Source of the DNA: Crotalaria pallida
Lineage: Eukaryota; Streptophyta; Magnoliopsida; Fabales; Fabaceae
Assembly (NCBI GenBank): GCA_037953625.1
Contig: CM075655.1
Location: 76,659,501 to 76,723,500 of the forward strand
Reading direction: 5' to 3'
DNA length: 64,000 nucleotides
Of this stretch, positions 1 to 8,637 are shown piece by piece (the first letter of the stretch is position 1; the number at the start of each line of letters is the position of its first letter). The translations under genes were made by a program, and so were the position numbers. The notes below the pieces were generated by a model. The model did not search any database, was not told where the DNA came from, and saw only the letters and a list, made by a program, of their open reading frames with translations.

Positions 1-789
1 AGACTTCCAAATGCTTGTTTGCTTGATTCACAACCAAGACTTCCTTTTTTGTAGATAGCTTGCCTTCTTTGTAATGATTACAACTCAAATGAAAACAATA
101 ACAATCCTATGAATCTCTTTCAAAAGCTATGAAAATATTAACATAAGAGATTCAAAGATTCTTGATCAAAGAATGTAAAAGATGAAAGCTTTGATCTATG
201 AAAGTGAGAGAGAATAGAGTGGCTTGATCTTAGTAAAAATGTGTATGAAAATGATTCTAGATTAATCACAATGATTAGGAAAAGGTTTATATAGAATACC
301 CAAAAGTTAGAAAACAATAGAAATTGATTTTGCCTTGAAAATATTATTTTAAAAACTGGTTCTGCACGTGTTAATCGATTAACACATGGCTTAATCGATT
401 AACCACTGTAACATGTATGTTAATCGATTAACCCTAACACATTAATCGATTAGTCACTGCTAAATTCAATTAAAAACTTGTTTTCTCAAAACTAAACCTT
501 TCCTTTCAAACCTTTAAGCCACCTATTGATTTTAGGTTAAGTGAATACTCAAATTATGATATAATCATGACCTTGATAGAGATTCACTACCCTCTAAATG
601 ACTCTACCCAAAATCATTAAAATAAAACACAAACTAAGTCTTCATGAGCTTGCTCTCTCTTCATCAATGTTGAGTGTTGATTGTTTGTTGAACTTCTTCA
701 AACTTTAAGCTTGATCAAACCATTTGTAGCTTGTTCAAAACCTTTGTCAACCTTTGTCATTAACAAAACCTTCTCCCTGGATCTAACCA
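1..789 (-). repeat. Partial LTR of a Ty1/copia element (probably SIRE/Maximus-like)
   Basis: On the minus strand a run of AAAAAGGGGGAGA (790-802) is followed at 789 by TGG, the usual layout of a copia polypurine tract joined to its 3' LTR. The LTR runs off the left edge of the window, so its other end is not seen. A TATA-like box (TCTATATAAACC on the minus strand, about 286-297) lies inside it, which fits a U3 promoter. Four ATCGAT palindromes sit upstream of that box. No coding capacity is seen here. The lineage is inferred from the purine tract and the flanking style, not from a protein. Confidence 0.55.
370..453. repeat. Cluster of four TTAATCGATTAA palindromes
   Basis: Four copies of a 10-12 bp palindrome centred on ATCGAT occur within 84 bp, separated by 10-18 bp. 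The arms are perfect or nearly so (the last copy ends TTAG). They lie 70-160 bp upstream of the TATA-like box of this minus-strand LTR. Function is unknown; binding sites for a dimeric factor or cruciform-forming DNA are possible. Confidence 0.85.
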
Positions 790-916
790 TCTCCCCCTTT
801 TTGAAAATGACAAACCATGTTTTGAATTTGTTTGAAGTTCTTTGAAGTTGTTGATACTTGAACCATTTTAGCACTTGGTGAGATTCTTGCTCCCCCTCAA
901 TAAGTGCCAATTTAAC
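790..916 (-). other. 3' internal tail and polypurine tract of the copia element
   Basis: This short stretch contains two G-rich tracts on the minus strand, GAGGGGGAGC (about 889-898) and AAAAAGGGGGAGA (790-802), typical of the non-coding tail between pol and the 3' LTR in copia elements. No RT or RNase H coding remains. At about 916-923 the sequence changes abruptly into the antisense ORF of element A, so this is a junction between two unrelated elements. Confidence 0.45.
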
Positions 917-923
917 CTATTAC

Positions 924-1535
924 TTGTCTCAGAATTCTGAGGATTTGTTTAAAGGCCTCAATGTTGAGCAGAAAGAGGCTCGCGAGATGCAGGCAGCTCA
1001 AGAAGCTAGCTTGTCCGACGAGCTGGTTCGGGTGAAGAATGAGTTGGAAAATCTAAAGGCTGACAAAGCTGAGCTGATCAAGGAACGAGACTCCCTGAAA
1101 GTTTCCCAACAAGTTGCTGAAGATAAGAAGAAAGAGGTTGAGGAAACACTTCAAAAGGAGCTGCAGGAGAGCCGACAGAGGATTGACGAGCTAGAGTCTG
1201 AAGTGAAGAAGTCTGCTGCGACTGCCCAGAAATTTAAGGAAAAGGCTCTTGTTTTCAAGAAAAAGGCAGCGACCAACTACTATAACTGGGGTAAGGGTGT
1301 GGATGATTCCTTCGTTTCTGCTATTAAACAGATTCAACTTCTGAACCCTGAGACCGAGTTTAGAGTGGTCGGTGCACATCCTTTCCACTGTGTAGAAGAT
1401 GGAAAGTTGATTGATCTTAAAACCAAGGCTGAGGTAGATTTGCAAGCAGAGAATCTCCCCAATCCTTTAGTAGAACTAATTGAGGCACCTGAGTTTGATG
1501 ATAAGGACATTGTTTTGTCTGATGATGAGGAGTGA
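924..1535 (+). pseudogene. Antisense coiled-coil ORF of element A, N-terminally truncated
   Basis: An open frame of about 203 codons runs to a stop at 1533-1535. It has no ATG of its own: the first triplets (TTG at 924) lie at the junction with copia DNA and the frame stays open upstream, so the N-terminus is lost. Roughly residues 15-115 are rich in Glu, Lys, Leu and Ala with heptad spacing, predicting a long coiled coil. A short conserved-looking segment follows (residues about 125-185, with LLNPETEF), then an acidic tail ending DDEE. The strand is opposite to the element's pol and the two converge tail to tail across a 0.7 kb spacer. Tat elements are known to carry antisense ORFs here; the function is not established. 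Resemblance to 'putative gypsy type transposon' coiled-coil proteins is my impression and was not tested. Confidence 0.65.
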
Positions 1536-2238
1536 TCTTGATGGGCTTGGTGGTTTGTTTTTATCTGTTCTTATCATTTCTGTTCGTATGTAGTATTTCT
1601 TTTTTGCTGCCTGTTGTATTCGAGCGTTTATATATGCTTGTTTTGAACAAATTTCTTTAACTCTTTTGGAACTAATTTTCAATTAATTTGCTGTGCAAGC
1701 AAATCATATCATTGCCTGGTGTATTTTTGTTGCTTTTGGTTTCGTTCGTCACGTGTCAGATAGTATTTTCCGAGTGAAAACTCTTTGGAGAAATTTATCG
1801 TAATTTTTGGGGGTAGAATCACATTATGCGTAAAATCAATTGTGAGTAGAACTCGGATCGCCGACTTTAGCCGAAGCGGGACCCTCAGACCGCGAAACGA
1901 GGAAAGTAACTTCCTTAGTTCGGGTGTTCTTTGAATACGTTGTTAAACTCTTGAGAAGAGTTGTGCCTCGATTTCGCTCGGTGGCTAGCCGAACCAAATG
2001 AGTCGTATGTGATTTCACAATGTTAACAGATAGTAGAATTACCGGAAAAATGCACTTTATTAATAAAGGAATACAAAGCTAAAACTGCTCATAACTAAGA
2101 AATGAAGTTGCTCATACCTAATAAATTCCTAACAATTTATCTAAGAAGGGTGTTACCCTTCGTTATTCATCATAAGCTAATTTGAGCAATCTATAAATGA
2201 ACTAAACTATCCTCAAACAAAGAAAATAAAATGGGAGC
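1536..2238. other. Spacer between the antisense ORF and integrase of element A
   Basis: About 700 bp of AT-rich sequence with no convincing coding frame. Both convergent ORFs would need their transcript 3' ends here. I saw no clear polypurine tract or LTR start. Confidence 0.5.
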
Positions 2239-3648
2239 TTAGCTGTAATAAGCTCTTAGCTTGGCCACGTTCCAACTGTTATTGATATCGGTACCCGAGA
2301 GAGTCTCCAACCTGTAAGCGCCAGTTCCAGATTTAGCCTTCACTCGGTATGGACCTTCCCATTTTGGCTTCAGCTTTCCAATGCCATCATTTCCTTTACC
2401 AATATCCGCTCGTCGAAGGACCAAATCTCCAACCTCAAAGCTTCGTGGTCGGACCTTCTTGTTGTAGTCTCGGGCCTGCCGCTCCTTTACCTTCCTTTCA
2501 TGAGCTGCCGCATTCTTTCGTATCTCTTCAAGTAATGTGAGTTCTTCGCTGATCATACTGTTGTTAGCTTCCGAGGGACGTTCAAGCATCCTAAAGGTGG
2601 GGATTCGCTTTTCGATTGGAATGACAGCGTCGCAGCCGTATGTCAAACGAAAAGGAGTCTCACCTGTTGAGGAATGTACAGTTGTCCTGTGTGACCATAG
2701 AACGCTCGGAAGCTTATCTGCCCAAGTGCCAACTGCGTTGCGAAGTTTCTTTTTTATACCGTCCAAAATGGTTTTGTTGGCGGCCTCGGCTAATCCATTG
2801 GTTTGTGGGTGTTCAACAGAACAGAAATAGTGAGTGATTCCCAGGTCGGCTGCTAATTGCTGAAAATGAGAGGCTGCGAATTGTGATCCATTATCAGTGA
2901 CTATGGAATGAGGCACTCCAAACTGAGAGATTATTTCCTTTACAAAGAAAGACTGAATTCGGGCTGCAAAGATTATTGCTAATGGCACCGCTTCAATCCA
3001 CTTAGTGAAGTAATCAATAGCCACGACCGCAAACTTCAACTGTCCAGGTGCCGTGGGAAATTTTCCAATGATGTCCATTCCCCATTGGTAGAAAGGCCAA
3101 GGGGCTCCGAGGGAATGTAGCTCTTCAGCAGGTCTTTGATAAGTGTCGCTGTGAAACTGACATTGAACACACTTCTTGACATGTTCCATGGCATCCTTTT
3201 GCAGTGTGGGCCAGAAATATCCTGCCCGGATTATTTTTCGAGCTAGAGATTTTCCGCCCATATGATGGCTACAAATCCCTCCGTGGATCTCCTCAAGGAT
3301 TTCTTCAGCTTGAGATGGACTAACGCATCTGAGCATAGGATAGCCGAAACCTCTCTTATAGAGGACACCATTAAGAACCGTGTATTGAGCTGCTTTCTTA
3401 ATCAACCTACGAGCCTCTGTCTGATCTTGGGGAATGAAACCGTGCTGTAAGTAGGTGAGAATCGGATCCATCCAAGATTGATATAATGACGCTGCAAGAA
3501 TGATGCTTGGTTTGGGAATGGTTTCTTGTATCAAAGTCTTGTTGTTTTCCGACCCCTTCGTACTTTGCCAGTTTAGATAAAATATCGGCTCGAGAGTTTG
3601 AATCTCTTGGGACATGGGAAATGTCAAACTCTGAAAAGTTGGAGACAA
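2239..3648 (-). CDS. Integrase of element A (Tat lineage), open frame of 469 codons
   Basis: This segment encodes a full gypsy integrase, which joins retrotransposon cDNA to host DNA. An N-terminal H2C2 zinc-binding region is visible (HGGICSHH then CVQCQ, residues about 120-165). The catalytic core has Asp in WGMDIIG, Asp in VTDNGSQF and Glu in GLAEAANKT, matching the DD35E triad. The C-terminus carries a GPY-type module (WEGPYRVKAK) and no chromodomain, as expected for Tat. The frame is open to a stop at 2239, but it is not in frame with the upstream RNase H segments, so a continuous polyprotein cannot be made. The first residues belong to the linker rather than a true start. Confidence 0.9.
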   Translation of the reverse strand: MSPTFQSLTFPMSQEIQTLEPIFYLNWQSTKGSENNKTLIQETIPKPSIILAASLYQSWMDPILTYLQHGFIPQDQTEARRLIKKAAQYTVLNGVLYKRGFGYPMLRCVSPSQAEEILEEIHGGICSHHMGGKSLARKIIRAGYFWPTLQKDAMEHVKKCVQCQFHSDTYQRPAEELHSLGAPWPFYQWGMDIIGKFPTAPGQLKFAVVAIDYFTKWIEAVPLAIIFAARIQSFFVKEIISQFGVPHSIVTDNGSQFAASHFQQLAADLGITHYFCSVEHPQTNGLAEAANKTILDGIKKKLRNAVGTWADKLPSVLWSHRTTVHSSTGETPFRLTYGCDAVIPIEKRIPTFRMLERPSEANNSMISEELTLLEEIRKNAAAHERKVKERQARDYNKKVRPRSFEVGDLVLRRADIGKGNDGIGKLKPKWEGPYRVKAKSGTGAYRLETLSGTDINNSWNVAKLRAYYS

Positions 3649-4129
3649 TTCGCTTTACCTCTTCAAGATACTTCTACAAGATGGGCTCCTTAGCCGAGTA
3701 CTGCTCCTTAATCTGTGAGACTACTAATTGTGAATCGCTGAATACCGACACCGGATTGGCTCCAAACTCTTAAACCATCTTAAGGCCTGCCAGGACTGCT
3801 TCATATTCTGCTTGATTATTCGAAGTTTGGAAATCAAATTTTAGTGAGTATTCCATGCAAAGTCCTTCGGGATTTTCAATAATGATGCCCGCACCTGCTC
3901 CTTTTCTGTTGCTCGAGCCATCCACATAGACTGACCACAAATCTTGGGGAATGTCCGAGGGAATCTCGGTGAACTCAGTGACAAAATCAGCAAGAACTTG
4001 AGACTTCATTGCTTTCCTTGGTTCATACACGATATCAAACTCAGATAATTCCACCGACCATGAAACCATTCTACCAGCCAAGTCAGGCTTGTGAAGGACT
4101 TGCTTAAGGGGTTGAGCTGTCTTGACCAC
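3649..4129 (-). pseudogene. Second (archaeal-type) RNase H of element A
   Basis: The frame gives a connection region (ending about VLADFVTEF) followed by YVDGSSNRKGAGAGI and NNQAEYEAVLAG, which are hallmarks of the extra plant-type/archaeal RNase H found next to integrase in Tat elements. An in-frame stop at 3770-3772 interrupts the domain. Translation beyond it continues the family pattern (SDSQLVV), so this is a point-mutated but otherwise recognisable domain. It is one frame away from the preceding gypsy RNase H. Confidence 0.8.
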
Positions 4130-4319
4130 GATTTGGTGAGCCTGGAAGTACTGTCTTAATCTCCGAGCAGGATATTACCAAACAGTATGCGAGTTTCTCA
4201 AGTTTTTGGTAGCGCAGCTCGGATCCCTGTAATGCTCGGCTCACGAAATAAATGGGGGCCTCAACTCCTGAATCCTCACGTACCAATACCGAACTGACTG
4301 TTGCATCTGCCACCGACAT
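4104..4319 (-). pseudogene. Gypsy RNase H fragment of element A
   Basis: The 71-codon frame contains YFVSRALQGSELRYQKLEKLA, the late part of a Ty3/gypsy RNase H (the block around the conserved Tyr-Glu-Leu). The frame shifts near 4115-4130 into the next segment, and the beginning of the domain (4320-4388) is in yet another register relative to RT. It would have degraded the RNA strand of the RNA-DNA hybrid. Inactive as it stands. Confidence 0.65.
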
Positions 4320-4388
4320 ATAGAGAATAAGGTTTTCCTCGGTAACAGGGCTATGAAGGACTGGTGGGCTGGAGAGATAGTTTTTTAA

Positions 4389-5405
4389 CTAAATGAAAGC
4401 TTGTTCGCAATGATCATCCCAACGGAAGTCTTTATTTTTCTTAAGGAGCTGGTACCACGGCAAAGCTTTCCGAGCGGCTTGAGACAGGAACCTGGATAGG
4501 GCCGCTACCCGATCCGTGAGCTGCTGCACTTCTTTTAAACTGGCTAGGCTTCTCATTTCCAGAATTGCTTTGCACTTATCTGGATTAGCTTCAATACCCC
4601 TTTCGGTTAGCATAAAACCGAGAAAGGATCCGGTTGGGACTCCAAACACACACTTTTCAGGATTTAATCTCATGGAGTATTTTCTTACTCGGTCCAGTAT
4701 TGTCTTGAGGTCTTGGGCATGGATCTCTTGCTGTTTGCTTTTTGCGATAATGTTATCAATATAAACTTCCATATTCGATCCGATCATCCCTTGAAATACT
4801 TTGTTCATCATTCGCTGATATGTAGCTCCTGCATTCTTTAAACCAAAGGGCATGACATTGTAACAATATGTTGCTCTATCGGTGATGAATGCAGTTTTGT
4901 CTTGATCGGCAGGGAACATGGGTATCTGATTGTACCCGGAGTAAGCATCCATGAATGAGAGAAGTTTGTATTCGGCCGAATTGTCGACGAGCTTGTCAAT
5001 AACAGGAAGTGGATACTGATCTATTGGACAGACTTTGTTCAAGTCCGTATAGTCCACGCACATCCTCCATTTCCCATTGGGATTTTTGACTAAGACGGTG
5101 TTAGCTAACCAGTCTGTATAGTCAATCTCCCGAATGAAACCAGCTCGGAGTAGTTCGGTAACTTTTTCCTCAATAGCTGCGGCCTTTTCTGCACTAACCT
5201 CCCTTTTGCGTTGTGCCACTGGTTTTTCCCCTGGAAGAATGCTTAGCTTGTGACAGATAAAGTTAGGATCAATTCCCGGCATATCAGCCGAGGTCCAAGC
5301 AAACAGATCCTTATTAGCGACTAGTAGAGCAGAAAGTTCTTCTTTAACATTCCCACTGTCCCTTCGAAGTAGGTCTGGGTCTGTCAGATTCATCACGGGC
5401 ATCAA
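4389..5405 (-). pseudogene. Reverse transcriptase of element A with altered catalytic motif
   Basis: The 338-codon frame covers RT fingers and palm: WRMCVDYTDLNKVCP (about 113-127), SFMDAYSGYNQI with the first catalytic Asp at 153, and CYNVMPFGLKNAGATYQRMM (181-200). The active-site box reads YIDN (215-218), where the family has YVDD; the last catalytic Asp is replaced by Asn, so the enzyme should be inactive even without the surrounding frameshifts. A thumb/connection segment follows. It is preceded by a typical Tat linker with LFAWTSADMPGID. Confidence 0.9.
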
Positions 5406-5476
5406 GGTCGGCCAAATTAATATTACCTTTGCCGAGGGAAACTCTTTCTAAATGGTCCTGGTCCTTGTTTTTAACC

Positions 5477-6049
5477 TTACCCAGACTTGCATTGTAGCAT
5501 TTCCGAGCTGCCTCCTGCTCGGCCTCTGACTGTTACTACTTTGTCATCAGTTCCGACGAACTTCATAGCCAAATGGACCGTTGAAACTACTGCACCGAAA
5601 GCTTGTAAAGAAGTTCTTCCGAGGATAGCGTTGTAGGCCGCTGGGCAGTCGACCACCAAAAACTTGATTATTTCTGTTCTGGCCGAAGGTTCCTGTCCGA
5701 GGGTAACGGGAAGTTGAATGTAACCTTTTGGTTCGACGGTGTCCCCAGTGAAGCCGATCAGCTCTCTTTCAAACGGAGTGAGATTGCATTCCCTAAGTTT
5801 CAGTGCTTTGAACAAAGGGAGGAACATGATATCCGCCGAACTCCCTTGATCGATAAAGACGTGTTTTACTTCGTAATTACCAATAAGGGCTGTGATTACC
5901 ATGGGATCATTATGACCTGGGAGAATCCCGTCCAAATCGTCATCATTAAAAATGATGGGAACATTCTTTGTTGATCTTTTGCAAATAGGCTTCTGGCTCA
6001 CGGCTAGGATTTGGTTGATGTACTTCTTCCTATCGGCTTTTTTCTCCAC
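5477..6049 (-). pseudogene. Aspartic protease region of element A
   Basis: The 190-codon frame contains IDQGSSADIMFLPLF, the aspartic protease flap region of Tat elements (normally DNGSSADI), so the catalytic Asp is present but the next residue is changed from Asn to Gln. Further family blocks are FNDDDLDGILPGHNDPMVI before it and YNAILGRTSLQAFGAVVST after it. It would cleave Gag-Pol. Frame differs from RT and from the gag segments, so it is separated by indels. Confidence 0.8.
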
Positions 6050-6061
6050 ACCCCCGGCGAA

Positions 6062-7379
6062 TCATCCAGCAATAGTGTTAACTAAAAACTCATTGTTCGT
6101 TGGATTCGTGTCAATGACCGGGGAGGGCTCAGTTCTCTGTTTCCCTGCATTCCTATCATCTGGTGATCTACTTCTTTGGCGTTTGGCCTTCACTGGTGAA
6201 TGGGATCTATTCCTGCCTCTTCTTCCCGCTGCATCTCTGATATACTGTTGCAGCTTACCATATCTGATCATTTCCTCGATCAAATCTCTCAACCAGATGG
6301 ATTCGTCGGTTGTATTTCCATAACCTAGCCCTTGTGGAAGTCACAATATTTCGACCTATCACGCTGTGCACCCTTCCTTAAAGACGGAGGTCTTTGGGCA
6401 GAGCGTAAGTCGGTCTGCATCGTTTCCCGAAGGATTCGGCTCCTTGGAACAGTCAGAGGAGTGTATTCCTGATATTTATTCCTTGGAGGTATCCTTCGAT
6501 CTCGATCATTCCTGTCCTGTCTGCCACCAAAATGTTCGTCACGTTTTTGTTTATTCTATCCTTGAGGGTCAGCCCGTTGCCTATCGTCTCGGAATTTCTG
6601 CCCTTTGTGGAATTCCTCCAAGTTGATAAACTTATTTGATCTATGTCTGAGCTCCGCCATATCTTTGGGGGGTTTTCCGATCAACGATTTTATGAAATCC
6701 CCTGGCTGCAACCCTTATGTAAATAAAAACACCGGCACGCCTGGCTCCAACCGGGGAACAGAACTAGCCTCCGTATGGAAGCGTGACAAGAAATCTTTTA
6801 ATGGCTCATCTTGTTTTTGGGTAACTGCAGCCTGTGTGTGGTCGGACTTTGGCTGGATGCAGCTGGCTGTGTATCTGTTTAAAAACACCCGTTCATCTCA
6901 TCCCAAGAATTAATGGAATTTCGAGGGAGGGAGGAATACCAACGCAATACTGAGGGTTCAAGGGTCATGGAAAAAGCCTGGCATTTCATCCGATCGCCGC
7001 CTCCATAATAATTCATGGCCCCTTCGTAAGAGACTATATGGTCAACTGGGTCGGTCAGGCCGTTGTAATGTGGTATGTTAGACGGGCCTAAGTATCCCTG
7101 AGGGGTTTCAAAGTCCATGATATACGGGGTAAAAGGATGGCCAGGGTGGAAATCACCATGATCATGATTTCCCGCTGGGTTAGTATGGAAATTTTGAGGT
7201 GGAGGAAGTTGCATTACGGGGAGAGGTTGAGGATCTATACTCTGGATTATATGGTTGTGAGGGTGTATGGTAGCTGGCTGGTTTTGAGCGATCCTTGCCA
7301 TTGCTTGTTGTTGGAGGTCGGCGATTGCTCGGCCTTGCTGCTCAATTAACGTTGTCTGTCTGTTGAGTATGTTAATCAT
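6062..7379 (-). pseudogene. gag of element A, broken into several frames
   Basis: From 7379 the frame encodes an N-terminal Gln-rich and Pro-rich region followed by the capsid core: HYNGLTDPVDHIVSYEGAM then KCQAFSMTLEPSVLRWYSSLP, which is the retrotransposon gag domain (PF03732 type). A stop after about residue 166 (at 6879) breaks it. The stretch 6300-6880 continues gag in other frames with several stops, and 6062-6292 gives a Lys/Arg/Ser-rich tail (RRGRNRSHSPVKAKRQRSRS) that looks like the RNA-binding end of Gag. No intact zinc knuckle was identified. Confidence 0.75.
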
Positions 7380-8040
7380 TTCTTGTTCACGAGCACGAGC
7401 CGATGCAGATGTGGCATAAGATCTACTAGTAGAATGGCTATGGCGGGAATTACCATGGGTCGTTCTTCCTGGATTTAATCTGGTTCTGGGGGTTACACTT
7501 GCATGGCCGGGGTTGGGTTGGATTGGTGGGGTTACGGTCCATCGGGTATTTCTCCCATGATGTGCTCGGGTTCCAGTGGTTCTAGCTGTGTTACGGGTAG
7601 TTGGGGCTGTGCTGCTTGAATCACCATGGGTAGAGGGAGGTGGTGTGTGAGGGGGTGGAGGAGGCGGCGGGGGAAGTAAATTCCGTAAGATTTGAAGTGG
7701 TTGAGGATTGCTCCCGGCTCTATGGTGAGGGGATTGTTGTGGTTGAGAATGGGTGGCATGATTTCCACCATGATTTTTGCTATGATTTGGGTGTGGTTGA
7801 TTATGCGAATTGTTTAGTGGTTGCGGATTGTTTCCTGCTCCAGAATGAGACGTGCGTGGTGGCTGTGAGTTAGTTTCACGATTTTAGTTTAGAATATCTC
7901 GCAAGTCACCAACAGAGTGCGGCTGCGAATCATTGTTGTTAGCGTTTCTGGGTCTGCCGCGAGAACGGCCAATGCGATCACGAAGATCACCAACTTGGAT
8001 CCTGGTTGTGACCATGGTGGTGGGAATGATATGTTATTCA
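7380..8040 (-). pseudogene. N-terminal gag / leader region of element A
   Basis: Between the PBS and the recognisable capsid, the minus strand codes in pieces for low-complexity Asn-, His-, Pro- and Gln-rich sequence (for example 7532-7771). This is typical of the poorly conserved start of Tat Gag. No single start codon can be assigned because of frameshifts. Confidence 0.5.
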
Positions 8041-8059
8041 GTTCCCACAGACGGCGCCA
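8041..8059 (-). promoter_or_regulatory. Primer binding site of element A
   Basis: On the minus strand TGGCGCCGTCTGTGGGAAC follows the 5' LTR end by one base. TGGCGCCG is complementary to the 3' end of tRNA-Asp, a usual primer in Tat and Athila elements; the remaining bases match less well. Confidence 0.8.
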
Positions 8060-8060
8060 A

Positions 8061-8637
8061 TGTCGTGTCCTTTGTCAAGATCAACCTTGAAGCTATGGAG
8101 GAACTTCGAAGAATGACCTCAACTAAGAGATTAATGTAGGACTTTTAGGATTTGTGTATATCCAGTTGGGATAAACAGGTTCTCCCTAGTCAACAATGTG
8201 TGTGCTAGTGTCAACTTAGGGATGAGAAGACATACCTTAGCCCCTATAGCATCGTGGTTCTTATAGGGGATTACCTGTGCGTCCTGGGCCGTTTTGATAA
8301 GGCTCCTGAAGAGGAAGAACTCAAATAGGATTCGTAAAGGTTATGATAAGATCATATCCATAAATCCTGTAGGCGATAGACTTTATCCAATACTGTTTTT
8401 ATCTAACCAAGAGTCGTGGGAATCTAGGAGAAGTGGTTAAGCTTGATGAGACTGTAAACGATAGTGATAAGGATGAGAATCCTATGCTCGAGGTTAATCT
8501 CATAAGCAAACAGCATCTCTCTAATGCCCAGTTTGCTCGGTGTATCATTTCGATCGCAGGCCTTGTCCCAGCATCTAACTGGTCAGATCAAGATGGTTTT
8601 GGTCGGGTAACGCTCGGATTACTACTACTCCACTACA
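8061..8637 (-). repeat. 5' LTR of element A (577 bp)
   Basis: On the minus strand the LTR begins TGTAGTGGAGTAG at 8637 and ends GGACACGACA at 8061, one base from the PBS, giving TG...CA termini. A TATA-like CTATAAGAACC is found at about 8258-8268, inside a perfect 8-bp-arm inverted repeat. Several blocks match the plus-strand LTR near 58961-59590 in the same order, so the two belong to the same family but are well diverged. Confidence 0.8.
8241..8269. promoter_or_regulatory. Inverted repeat enclosing the TATA box of LTR A
   Basis: CCCCTATA (8241-8248) and TATAGGGG (8262-8269) form perfect 8-bp arms around a 13-nt loop; in the sense of the element the first arm includes the TATA box. The same structure recurs at 59330-59358 in a diverged LTR. 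Confidence 0.75.

Larger units (their letters stand above)
924..8637 (-). mobile_element. Element A: Tat-lineage Ty3/gypsy retrotransposon, 3'-truncated
   Basis: Read on the minus strand, the order is 5' LTR (8061-8637), PBS (8041-8059), gag, protease, reverse transcriptase, RNase H, a second archaeal-type RNase H, integrase, spacer and an ORF on the opposite strand. A dual RNase H together with an antisense ORF after integrase is characteristic of the plant Tat lineage (Grande, Retand, Ogre relatives). The coding regions fall in several frames because of indels and stops, so the element is dead. Its 3' LTR is absent: the antisense ORF is cut at about 924 by copia-derived DNA. No target-site duplication can therefore be checked. 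Confidence 0.85.

Noticed and set aside
1836..2018. Short minus-strand frame between the antisense ORF and integrase of A
   Set aside because: 60 codons, no domain, in a non-coding spacer.
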